A stretch of DNA of 64,000 nucleotides from positions 62,001 through 126,000 of the forward strand of contig NZ_AYTO01000036.1 in assembly GCF_000507145.1 (NCBI RefSeq), read 5' to 3'. A program made the position numbers and the translations under genes. Of the stretch, positions 55,659 through 64,000 are shown in pieces (the stretch's first letter is position 1; the number at the start of each line of letters is the position of its first letter). Below the pieces are notes generated by a model. The model had not been told where the DNA came from. It did no database searches and saw only the letters and a program-made list of their open reading frames with translations. Source of the stretch: Bacillus tequilensis KCTC 13622 (GTDB lineage Bacteria; Bacillota; Bacilli; Bacillales; Bacillaceae).

Positions 55659-56408
55659 ATGAAGATTATAATCGCTGAGCACTATGACGAACTCTGCAAG
55701 TTAAGCGCTGTCATTATTAAAGAACAGATACAAGCTAAGAAAGATGCCGTCCTCGGACTGGCGACAGGAAGCACGCCGGTCGGCTTGTACAAGCAGCTGA
55801 TTTCATACTATCAGGCAGGCGAAATTGATTTTTCAAAGGTTACTACATTTAATTTGGATGAATACGCCGGCCTCTCTCCATCTCATCCGCAAAGTTATAA
55901 CCACTTTATGCATGAGCAGCTTTTTCGGCATATCAACATGCAGTCCAGCCATATCCATATCCCGCAAGGAAACAATCCGCAGCTTGAGGCTGAATGCAAG
56001 GTATACGAGGAGCTCATCCGTCAGGCGGGAGGCATTGATGTACAGATTCTCGGCATTGGCGCCAATGGCCACATCGGTTTTAATGAACCGGGGTCTGATT
56101 TTGAAGATCGGACACGAGTGGTGAAGCTGTCAGAAAGCACGATACAGGCAAATGCCAGATTCTTCGGCGGCGATCCTGTGCTGGTGCCGAGACTTGCAGT
56201 GTCAATGGGCATTAAAACCATCATGGAATTCAGCAAACATATTGTGCTTTTAGCGAGCGGCGAGGAAAAAGCTGACGCCATTCAAAAGATGGCTGAAGGC
56301 CCTGTCACAGCTGATGTGCCAGCCTCCATTCTTCAAAAACACAATCATGTAACCATTATCGCCGATCAAAAAGCGGCTCAAAAATTAAAAGAGGCATCAT
56401 ACTCATAA
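55659..56408 (+). CDS. gamA: Glucosamine-6-phosphate deaminase GamA
   Basis: A 249-residue NagB-type isomerase/deaminase. LATGSTPVGLYKQLI binds phosphate; NLDEYAGLS has the catalytic Asp; GIGANGHIGFNEPG contains the active-site histidine region. The ATG at 55659 follows gaggggg. It makes fructose-6-phosphate from glucosamine-6-phosphate taken up by GamP. Confidence 0.94.
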   Translation: MKIIIAEHYDELCKLSAVIIKEQIQAKKDAVLGLATGSTPVGLYKQLISYYQAGEIDFSKVTTFNLDEYAGLSPSHPQSYNHFMHEQLFRHINMQSSHIHIPQGNNPQLEAECKVYEELIRQAGGIDVQILGIGANGHIGFNEPGSDFEDRTRVVKLSESTIQANARFFGGDPVLVPRLAVSMGIKTIMEFSKHIVLLASGEEKADAIQKMAEGPVTADVPASILQKHNHVTIIADQKAAQKLKEASYS

Positions 56409-56428
56409 CATCATAAAAGGAGACTGTC

Positions 56429-58324
56429 ATGTTTAAAAAGGCATTTCAAATTCTGCAGCAGCTTGGGCGCGCATTGATGACTCCGGTTGCCGTCCTGCCG
56501 GCAGCCGGTCTTTTGCTCCGTTTCGGAGACAAGGATTTACTGAACATTCCTATTATAAAGGATGCGGGCGGCGTTGTATTCGATAACCTGCCGCTGATTT
56601 TCGCCGTGGGGGTCGCGATCGGTTTAGCCGGCGGCGAGGGGGTAGCCGGCCTTGCCGCTGTCATCGGGTATCTCATTTTGACCGTCACCCTCGATAACAT
56701 GGGAAAACTGCTCGGCCTTCAGCCTCCGTATGAAGGCGCCGAGCACTTGATAGATATGGGGGTTTTCGGCGGAATCATCATCGGGCTTCTCGCCGCCTAT
56801 TTATATAAGCGGTTTTCATCCATTGAGCTGCATCCGGTCCTTGGATTTTTCTCTGGAAAACGCTTTGTCCCGATTATTACTTCTGTCGGTTCATTGGTGA
56901 TCGGCGTGATTTTCTCATTCGTTTGGCCTCTGATCCAAAACGGAATTAACGCAGCCAGCGGTTTAATTGCCGATTCAACCGTCGGCCTGTTCTTTTACGC
57001 AACGATCTATCGTTTGCTGATTCCTTTTGGCCTGCATCATATTTTTTATACACCTTTCTATTTTATGATGGGAGAATACACAGACCCGTCCACAGGCAAT
57101 ATCGTAACCGGCGACCTGACAAGGTTTTTCGCGGGAGACCCGACAGCCGGGCGATTTATGATGGGAGATTTCCCTTACATGATTTTCTGTCTGCCGGCAA
57201 TTGCTCTCGCCATTATCCATACCGCGCGTCCGGAAAAGAAGAAAATGATCTCCGGCGTTATGATATCTGCGGCGCTCACATCTATGCTGACGGGCATTAC
57301 AGAGCCGGTTGAGTTTTCATTCTTGTTTGTTGCGCCCGTGCTCTATTTCATTAACTCGATTCTTGCCGGCGTCATCTTTGTCGTTTGTGATATATTCCAT
57401 GTGCGCCACGGCTATACATTCTCAGGCGGCGGAATTGACTACGTCTTGAACTACGGGCTGTCGACAAACGGCTGGGTTGTCATTCCTGTCGGGATCGTGT
57501 TTGCCTTCATTTATTATTATTTGTTCCGATTCGCGATTTTGAAGTGGAACTTGAAAACGCCAGGCCGTGAAACAGATGAAGCCGATCAGACTGAGGCAAA
57601 AGCGCCTGTCGCAAAAGATCAGCTTGCCTTTCATGTGCTGCGGGCCTTAGGCGGACAGCAAAATATCGCCAACCTGGATGCATGTATTACAAGGCTTCGT
57701 GTGACCGTTCATCAGCCGAGCCAAGTCAGCAAGGATGAATTAAAACGGCTTGGCGCAGTAGGTGTGCTTGAAGTCAACAACAACTTCCAGGCGATATTCG
57801 GAACAAAGTCCGATGCCTTAAAAGACGACATCAACACGATCATAGCCGGAGGAGTCCCTGACACCGCCGCTGCGCTGGATACGGAAACTGATAAACGGCA
57901 AAAGCCGGCTTCCAGTGAGACCTTTATTTATCCGATTAAAGGAGAAACAGTCTCTCTGGCAGACGTGCCTGATCAAGTCTTTTCAGAGAAAATGATGGGC
58001 GAAGGGTTTGCGATTGATCCATCAGAAGGAAAAGTCGTTGCTCCTGCGGACGGGGAAATCGTCTCCATATTTTCAACAAAGCACGCTATCGGCTTTAAAA
58101 GCGCCGGCGGCACCGAAATCCTGATTCACGTCGGCATTGATACAGTCAAATTGAACGGGGAAGGCTTTGAAGCCCATGTCACGAGCGGACAAGCCGTCAA
58201 ACAGGGCGAACTGCTTCTTACATGTAATCTCGACTATATCAAGCAGCATGCCGCATCGGCTGTGACACCGGTTATTTTCACGAATGCATCTGAAGAAGAG
58301 ATGAAACACATCCACATGAAGTAA
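56429..58324 (+). CDS. gamP: Glucosamine PTS EIICBA component GamP
   Basis: A 631-residue glucose-type PTS permease. IIC: residues about 1-380 with ten segments; IIB: phospho-Cys in NLDACITRLRVTV near residue 420; IIA: phospho-His in EILIHVGIDTVKLNG near residue 560. All three active sites are intact. 20 bp after gamA. Confidence 0.94.
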   Translation: MFKKAFQILQQLGRALMTPVAVLPAAGLLLRFGDKDLLNIPIIKDAGGVVFDNLPLIFAVGVAIGLAGGEGVAGLAAVIGYLILTVTLDNMGKLLGLQPPYEGAEHLIDMGVFGGIIIGLLAAYLYKRFSSIELHPVLGFFSGKRFVPIITSVGSLVIGVIFSFVWPLIQNGINAASGLIADSTVGLFFYATIYRLLIPFGLHHIFYTPFYFMMGEYTDPSTGNIVTGDLTRFFAGDPTAGRFMMGDFPYMIFCLPAIALAIIHTARPEKKKMISGVMISAALTSMLTGITEPVEFSFLFVAPVLYFINSILAGVIFVVCDIFHVRHGYTFSGGGIDYVLNYGLSTNGWVVIPVGIVFAFIYYYLFRFAILKWNLKTPGRETDEADQTEAKAPVAKDQLAFHVLRALGGQQNIANLDACITRLRVTVHQPSQVSKDELKRLGAVGVLEVNNNFQAIFGTKSDALKDDINTIIAGGVPDTAAALDTETDKRQKPASSETFIYPIKGETVSLADVPDQVFSEKMMGEGFAIDPSEGKVVAPADGEIVSIFSTKHAIGFKSAGGTEILIHVGIDTVKLNGEGFEAHVTSGQAVKQGELLLTCNLDYIKQHAASAVTPVIFTNASEEEMKHIHMK

Positions 58325-58358
58325 AAAAGACCCCCTTCTTAGCAAGGGTCTTTTTTAC
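58322..58358 (+). terminator. gamAP terminator
   Basis: Stem AAAAAAGACCC / GGGTCTTTTTT (58323-58358 region) overlapping the gamP stop. Confidence 0.85.
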
Positions 58359-58365
58359 CAACATA

Positions 58366-58380
58366 ATGAAAGCGCTATCA
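58366..58380. promoter_or_regulatory. cre site upstream of gltP
   Basis: ATGAAAGCGCTATCA is a full match to WTGNAANCGNWNNCW, 90 bp upstream of gltP and just after gamP. Confidence 0.65.
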
Positions 58381-58469
58381 AAATAAAATAATCTGAAAAA
58401 AGGTGTTTGCCTTTGATTCACGAATGATATGAATATGCCTGTATTCTATCATTCTAAAGGGGGATTCAT

Positions 58470-59710
58470 TTGAAAAAATTGATTGCGTTTCAAATTTTAA
58501 TCGCTTTGGCAGCCGGTGCAGTGATCGGACACTTTTTTCCTGATTTCGGAATGGCACTGCGGCCTGTCGGTGACGGGTTTATCCGCTTGATTAAAATGAT
58601 TGTCGTGCCGATTGTGTTTTCTACTATTGTCATCGGAGCCGCAGGAAGCGGAAGCATGAAAAAAATGGGCAGCCTCGGCATCAAGACGATCATTTGGTTT
58701 GAAGTAATTACCACGCTTGTATTGGTGCTTGGCCTTTTATTAGCGAATGTCTTAAAACCGGGTGTCGGGCTTAATCTCTCCCATTTGGCGAAAAAAGATA
58801 TCAATGAACTGTCGGGCTACACAGATAAAGTTGTTGATTTCAAACAAATGATCCTCGATATTATCCCTACAAACATTGTTGATGTGATGGCCAGAAATGA
58901 TTTGCTTGCCGTTATTTTCTTTGCCATTTTATTCGGTGTCGCCGCTGCCAGTATTGGCAAAGCCTCTGAACCAGTGATGAATTTCTTTGAATCCGTTGCT
59001 CAAATTATGTTCAAACTCACGCAAATCGTCATGGTGACTGCTCCTATCGGCGTATTAGCCTTGATGGCGGCTTCTGTAGGCCAATATGGCATCGAGCTCC
59101 TTCTCCCTATGTTTAAACTCGTTGGCACGGTATTCCTTGGTCTGTTCCTGATCCTCTTCGTCCTCTTTCCGCTTGTCGGTCTCATTTTTCACATTAAATA
59201 TTTCGAAGTGTTAAAAATGATATGGGATCTGTTTTTGATCGCTTTTTCCACCACCAGCACAGAAACCATTCTCCCCCAGCTGATGGACAGAATGGAGAAA
59301 TACGGCTGTCCGAAACGAGTGGTATCATTCGTCGTTCCCTCCGGCTTGTCATTGAACTGTGACGGCTCCAGCTTATATTTATCGGTTTCCTGTATTTTTC
59401 TGGCGCAGGCCTTTCATGTAGACATGACCTTGTCCCAGCAGCTGCTCATGATGCTTGTGCTGGTCATGACCAGTAAAGGCATTGCAGCTGTTCCATCAGG
59501 CTCGCTTGTTGTTCTTCTGGCGACTGCCAATGCTGTAGGGCTGCCGGCTGAAGGTGTTGCGATTATAGCGGGCGTTGACCGCATCATGGACATGGCGAGA
59601 ACAGGCGTAAATGTGCCAGGCCATGCGATAGCCTGCATCGTCGTATCAAAATGGGAAAAAGCCTTCCGTCAAAAAGAATGGGCCTCCGTAAACGGACAAA
59701 CCGAAAGCTT

Positions 59711-59714
<4 letters not shown>
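58470..59714 (+). CDS. gltP: Proton/glutamate-aspartate symporter GltP
   Basis: A 414-residue DAACS transporter. LSLNCDGSSLYLSV and GIAAVPSGSLVVLLA line the re-entrant loops HP1/HP2; VDRIMDMARTGVNVPGH is the last-helix motif. Ribosome site aaggggg. Imports glutamate/aspartate. Convergent with trhO. Confidence 0.93.
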
Positions 59715-60720
<1,006 letters not shown>

Positions 60721-60925
60721 TTAAACACCCTGTTCAATTATAGTTAGTTGCTATGCACACTCTTACTATATCATACAGGAAAATGCCGCAAAGATGAACA
60801 TATCCGCCCAGACTGATAAAAATATCCAAGCTCTTACAAACTCACGCGGCACAAGGGGTTATAAACACAGAATGGTATTTCCCATTAACTTACTAACGAA
60901 AGTAGTTATCTGAAAACTAATTTTA

Positions 60926-61804
60926 TCATTCTTCTTCAAAAGATAGATTTACCGGCTCATCCAAGAGTTCTCCCGGCATTTCAAGGTTTGTTGAAGGAAC
61001 GCTCTCATCTACCTCTTCAAAAACAACATGATCCATCCACACTTGACCAGGGCCTGATAATTGGACACCAAAAGATATCACAGCGCTATTTTCAGGGACA
61101 TCTAAAACGACAGCATAATGATTCCAATTGGTTGTTCCAGTAATAGGCCTGTTGCTCATATTATCAAATTGGAGAACATCATCAGCGGCACTGTCAACCC
61201 TCATCCAAAGGGAGGCAAAATGCTGCACTCCTTTTGTTTTGATAAAACTGGATAGACGAAGCCTTTTCCCCAGATAGCGATCTGCTTTAAATTGCTGCAT
61301 CATCGTCGCAAATTCGCCGATATCCTGCACCATCGTTGATTTTAAATACCCTGACACTTTTCCCTGGTGTACATTTTCCCGGTCAACCCCCATTTCGAAT
61401 TGGAATGGATGGCTCCCGCTCAATACCCAGCCTTTCATTTTTTTCTCCATGCAAGATTCCTCCTTTTTTGAAGTCAAACGCTTCATAAATGTTCGATATG
61501 CTCCAGGCGGCATGTGGTACAGTTTTTTGAACGTCCTCGTAAATGCTTCTTGAGATTCAAACTGATAACACAAAGCAATATCAATAATGCGAACATCTGT
61601 ATAAAGCAAAGCTGCCGCTGCATTTGCGAGACGTCTTAACCGAATATAAGAAGCAACCGACATGCCGACTTCTTTTTGAAAAATCCGATGAAAATGGAAT
61701 TTGGAAAAGCCTGAAACACTTACAATATCCTCGTGTGATATTTGTTCATGTAAATGTGATTCAATCCAATCGATTGTTTTCTGGACAGCTTTTTCATAAT
61801 ACAT
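60926..61804 (-). CDS. ybfP: AraC-family regulator YbfP
   Basis: A 292-residue protein: N-terminal AraC/XylS DNA-binding domain at residues about 8-108 (FSKFHFHRIFQKEVGMSVAS and FESQEAFTRTFKKLYHMPPG), then a C-terminal domain of about 170 residues with a beta-sandwich look (SSFIKTKGVQHFASLWMRVD, PGQVWMDHVVFEEVD). That tail is like the carbohydrate-binding-type AraC regulators, not the common GyrI tail. Target unknown. Confidence 0.82.
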   Translation of the reverse strand: MYYEKAVQKTIDWIESHLHEQISHEDIVSVSGFSKFHFHRIFQKEVGMSVASYIRLRRLANAAAALLYTDVRIIDIALCYQFESQEAFTRTFKKLYHMPPGAYRTFMKRLTSKKEESCMEKKMKGWVLSGSHPFQFEMGVDRENVHQGKVSGYLKSTMVQDIGEFATMMQQFKADRYLGKRLRLSSFIKTKGVQHFASLWMRVDSAADDVLQFDNMSNRPITGTTNWNHYAVVLDVPENSAVISFGVQLSGPGQVWMDHVVFEEVDESVPSTNLEMPGELLDEPVNLSFEEE

Positions 61805-61880
61805 TCACGCTTCAATCTCCTTTCTGTTTTAGACTAATGGATCACAGCTTTCTTGTTTTGATTATTTTTGCGATATGTAA

Positions 61881-61907
61881 AAATCCCCTGTTGCCACAGG
61901 GGATATC
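61881..61907 (-). terminator. ybfO terminator
   Basis: 9-bp stem ATCCCCTGT / ACAGGGGAT (61883-61891 with 61896-61904), loop TGCC, then TTTT on the minus strand. Confidence 0.8.
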
Positions 61908-61909
61908 TC

Positions 61910-63250
61910 TCACTTGATAATGACTGATGGCGTGATATGCTCCAGCCAAATGATACCGTCATATTGTTCCTTCACGATCATCTGCTCTTCCGTGCGCCCC
62001 CAATAGAGTGCTGCCCGCGGGGTATACATCCACGAAGTGCCTTTCTTGTTTTTGGTATGGAGAACATCAACAAAGACAGCTGGATGGCCTGCAGCTTTGA
62101 GCAAAGCTTCAAGGCTTCCAGCCGGCGGCGGGCTTGTGACTGGGATAACCGTCTTATTATCAATGCTGTCCAGACTCGCACCTGAATACGCATAAATGCC
62201 AATCGTATATGTTTGTTTTTTCAGCCTGTCCGGTAAATAATCACCCATGTTAGGTCCGTTTGCGTACGTCCAATCTTGTATCATTTTGGTATTCTGTTTG
62301 CGAAGATGGTAATTGTGGCCCCAGACGATGATTTTCTGTTTCGGATAAAGGTTATCCGCGACCCACTCAAATTGTTCAGCCATCATGCGATCTCTTAAAA
62401 TAAACGGGACATCTTCTAATCTCTCCAGTGGTTCTTTTAGATTTTGTTTCATTTCTTGGGGCATATATATTTCCATGACGTCAATTCTCAGCTGAAGAGA
62501 ATGCATAAAGATCTCATAAGCCTTTGGCTCTTTCGGAAGGTGTGCTTTTAGCGCTGAAGCGTTATTTTCAGCGAACTTGATAAGCTCCTGATAGTTTTTT
62601 ACAAGCGCTTCCTTCTTTTGCGTAAATTCTGCAAACGTGCTGCTGTCTGTCACCAATTTTGAAAAATCGTTTTCTGATTGGGAAAGCAGCTCCGCTTTTT
62701 CCGGGTCCACGGCTTTTACCCATTGATTCGCGGCATCATTGAATGAATTCTTCATGCCTTGAATATCAAAACCGGTAAGAATCAGCGGATCGCCTTTCTC
62801 TTTTTGCTCTTTCATATAATCAAACAGCTCAACGACATCTTCTGTGTGCCATACAGCATAAATGGAGTTTTTCATCGTGCTCTTAGGTGTGGATTGGTCC
62901 ATATTGAGGTAGGAGGCATTAGTATCGGTAAAGGCAGATTCAAAGGCCAACACATCATATCCCAGTTCTTCATGAAGGTATTTGATCATGCGAACCTTGG
63001 TGGCGTTGATTTCGCCAGCACCGTGTGTGGTTTCTCCTAATTGAACGATTCGTTTTCCTTTCAGCACCTTCTTCAGAAAGCGAAGGTCTTTGTTTGAAGC
63101 AGCGGAAGCATCCAGCGGTTCTGCATGTTTTTCAATCCAGCGCCCCCAATGCTTTTCTTCAGTAGCAGCACGCGCGGAGGCTGAAAAAGAAGTAAACACC
63201 AAACAGACAATCAGCAGCGGCAGGGCCGTTTTCACTATCATTCGTTTCAA
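61910..63250 (-). CDS. ybfO: Secreted erythromycin-esterase-like protein YbfO
   Basis: A 446-residue precursor. Signal peptide (TALPLLIVCLVFTSFSASARA) then an erythromycin esterase domain: QLGETTHGAGEINATKVRM with the conserved Glu and His, LAFESAFTDTN and WGHNYHLRKQ. Erythromycin esterases use such His/Glu residues to open the macrolactone ring. Export is odd for a resistance enzyme, so its real substrate may be elsewhere. Confidence 0.87.
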   Translation of the reverse strand: MKRMIVKTALPLLIVCLVFTSFSASARAATEEKHWGRWIEKHAEPLDASAASNKDLRFLKKVLKGKRIVQLGETTHGAGEINATKVRMIKYLHEELGYDVLAFESAFTDTNASYLNMDQSTPKSTMKNSIYAVWHTEDVVELFDYMKEQKEKGDPLILTGFDIQGMKNSFNDAANQWVKAVDPEKAELLSQSENDFSKLVTDSSTFAEFTQKKEALVKNYQELIKFAENNASALKAHLPKEPKAYEIFMHSLQLRIDVMEIYMPQEMKQNLKEPLERLEDVPFILRDRMMAEQFEWVADNLYPKQKIIVWGHNYHLRKQNTKMIQDWTYANGPNMGDYLPDRLKKQTYTIGIYAYSGASLDSIDNKTVIPVTSPPPAGSLEALLKAAGHPAVFVDVLHTKNKKGTSWMYTPRAALYWGRTEEQMIVKEQYDGIIWLEHITPSVIIK

Positions 63251-63329
63251 ATCTATCTCTCCTTTTCTATTAGGTTCTCTAGGAGTTACGAGATTGACAT
63301 AGAAAAAGTTTCCTTTTTTTGATCAACAA

Positions 63330-63358
63330 AAAAAGCTTCTCGATTGATAGAAGCTTTA
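63330..63358 (-). terminator. ybfN terminator
   Basis: 9-bp stem AAAGCTTCT / AGAAGCTTT (63332-63340 with 63349-63357), overlapping the ybfN stop codon and followed by T-rich minus-strand sequence. Confidence 0.7.
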
Positions 63359-63634
63359 TCTGGTCCCTCTCATCACCTGATGAAAGTAAAACCGATACGT
63401 ATTTCGTAAAAATGTCTCAACCGGAAGCTGCACATCCGCTTGATATTTGCTGATGATGAACGGAAACCGCTCGATTCCTTTCTCACGCAAATCACTCACT
63501 TGCTCTTCATCAGCTGCCTTCTCCCGCAGAACCGATTCAACGATCGGCCAGCACGCTTCCCGCAGCTGTCTCAGGACGGCTTCATCTCCGGTGTTCTGAT
63601 AATCCGTGATCCAGCTGATGATTTGTTTCTCCAT
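63356..63634 (-). CDS. ybfN: YbfN, small protein of unknown function
   Basis: A 92-residue soluble protein ([20 protein letters not shown]) with charged helical character. The ATG at 63634 has ribosome site gaaaggtgagg. The sequence [20 protein letters not shown] resembles the N-terminal part of sigma-factor region 2 in small regulators, but I would not assign a role. It follows psd on the same strand. Confidence 0.7.
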   Translation of the reverse strand: MEKQIISWITDYQNTGDEAVLRQLREACWPIVESVLREKAADEEQVSDLREKGIERFPFIISKYQADVQLPVETFLRNTYRFYFHQVMRGTR

Positions 63635-63649
63635 GAGCCTCACCTTTCT

Positions 63650-63672
63650 TCAAAAAAAGAGGCGCTGCGTCT
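63650..63672 (-). terminator. Possible psd terminator
   Basis: GAGGAGC ... GCGCCTC can pair imperfectly across the psd stop, followed by T7 on the minus strand. Confidence 0.4.
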
Positions 63673-64000
63673 ATGCAAGCTCCTCTTTATGCTCTTCATA
63701 ACCTATCAGTTCTCCGACTTGAACTTCCTGGCCTTCTGTTATATTGGCAGATGGCTGGAACGCGTCCTTTTCAAAAATCAAAATGACGGTTGAGCCGAAT
63801 GAAAAGTAGCCAAGCTCCTCGCCGATCTCCAGCTCGTCCCGTGTACTCGTCTGCACGATAGAATTAATATTCATCGCCCCGACGGGAATCATCAGGACAT
63901 TTTGACTGCCGCCGCCCTTCAGCTTGTATACAAGCCGGTAATTTTTCGACAGCACATCTTTTCCGTACTTTAACCCTAATTGATTTACCGGGTATGAGCG
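63671..64000 (-). CDS. psd: Phosphatidylserine decarboxylase Psd (3' part)
   Basis: The last 109 codons, open to the right edge (frame continues RSYPVNQLGLKYGKDVL at the border). The pyruvoyl-forming self-cleavage site LGYFSFGSTVIL is present with FGST in place of the usual LGST; the serine becomes the pyruvoyl group. It makes phosphatidylethanolamine. The C-terminal VQVGELIGYEEHKEELA ends it. Confidence 0.9.
   Translation of the reverse strand, partial: RSYPVNQLGLKYGKDVLSKNYRLVYKLKGGGSQNVLMIPVGAMNINSIVQTSTRDELEIGEELGYFSFGSTVILIFEKDAFQPSANITEGQEVQVGELIGYEEHKEELA

Noticed and set aside
63440-63793. Plus-strand frame of 117 codons
   Set aside because: Antisense to ybfN and psd; no ribosome site and no recognisable protein.

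Overview
The window is 64 kb of chromosome from a member of the Bacillus subtilis group. Nearly every protein is recognisable as the B. subtilis counterpart, and the gene order from psd/ybfN at the right edge to opuAA at the left edge matches the known B. subtilis block read backwards (the + strand here is the conventional minus strand). It is not strain 168 itself. The glucarate/galactarate operon that I recall lying between glnL and ycbJ in 168 is absent, ycbJ carries an in-frame stop, and ycbR is heavily decayed. I see no tRNA, rRNA, CRISPR array, insertion sequence or prophage.

Left part (1-9 kb): the start of opuAA (glycine betaine uptake), an ArsR regulator with a drug-type MFS pump (yceK-yceJ), the niacin transporter niaP, then the minus-strand operon yceC-yceD-yceE-yceF-yceG-yceH. 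That operon holds three TerD paralogues, TerC, a YceG protein and a TelA protein, behind a candidate ECF-sigma promoter. 9-17 kb: yceB, the zinc uptake operon znuA-znuC-znuB behind a Zur box, a GH13 glucosidase with an SDR glucose dehydrogenase, rapJ and cwlK. 17-22 kb: the tandem paralogues ycdC/ycdB, lipoprotein ycdA and aldo-keto reductase yccK.

22-37 kb: natAB (sodium-efflux ABC transporter) divergent from its two-component system natR-natK; yccF, an RDD membrane protein, lipase estA, asparaginase ansZ, lmrA-lmrB drug resistance, ycbU, pcp, and the phosphate-starvation secretion operon phoD-tatAd-tatCd, whose promoter carries three PhoP half-sites. 37-46 kb is the most eroded and the most regulated stretch: pseudogene ycbR, spore hydrolase cwlJ, ycbP, the two-component/ABC cluster ycbL-M-N-O, and the anti-TRAP locus. 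In that locus a T-box, a Trp leader peptide, rtpA and a TRAP-binding GAG array over the ycbK start are stacked within about 600 bp. Broken ycbJ follows.

46-64 kb: glutamine sensing and use (glnK-glnL divergent from glsA-glnT, with a textbook GlnL operator), mmuM, amino-acid permease ybgF, CodY-type ilvE, ybgB, the glucosamine operon gamA-gamP with repressor gamR, gltP behind a consensus cre site, trhO, ybfP, ybfO, ybfN and the 3' part of psd.

Most genes belong to described systems. The least explained parts are the internally duplicated cytoplasmic YcdB/YcdC pair, the divergent TerD paralogue YceC, the ycbLMNO module, and a possible small lipoprotein gene upstream of cwlJ. Gene identities come from recognition of the translated proteins and gene order; regulatory sites come from motif matching by eye.
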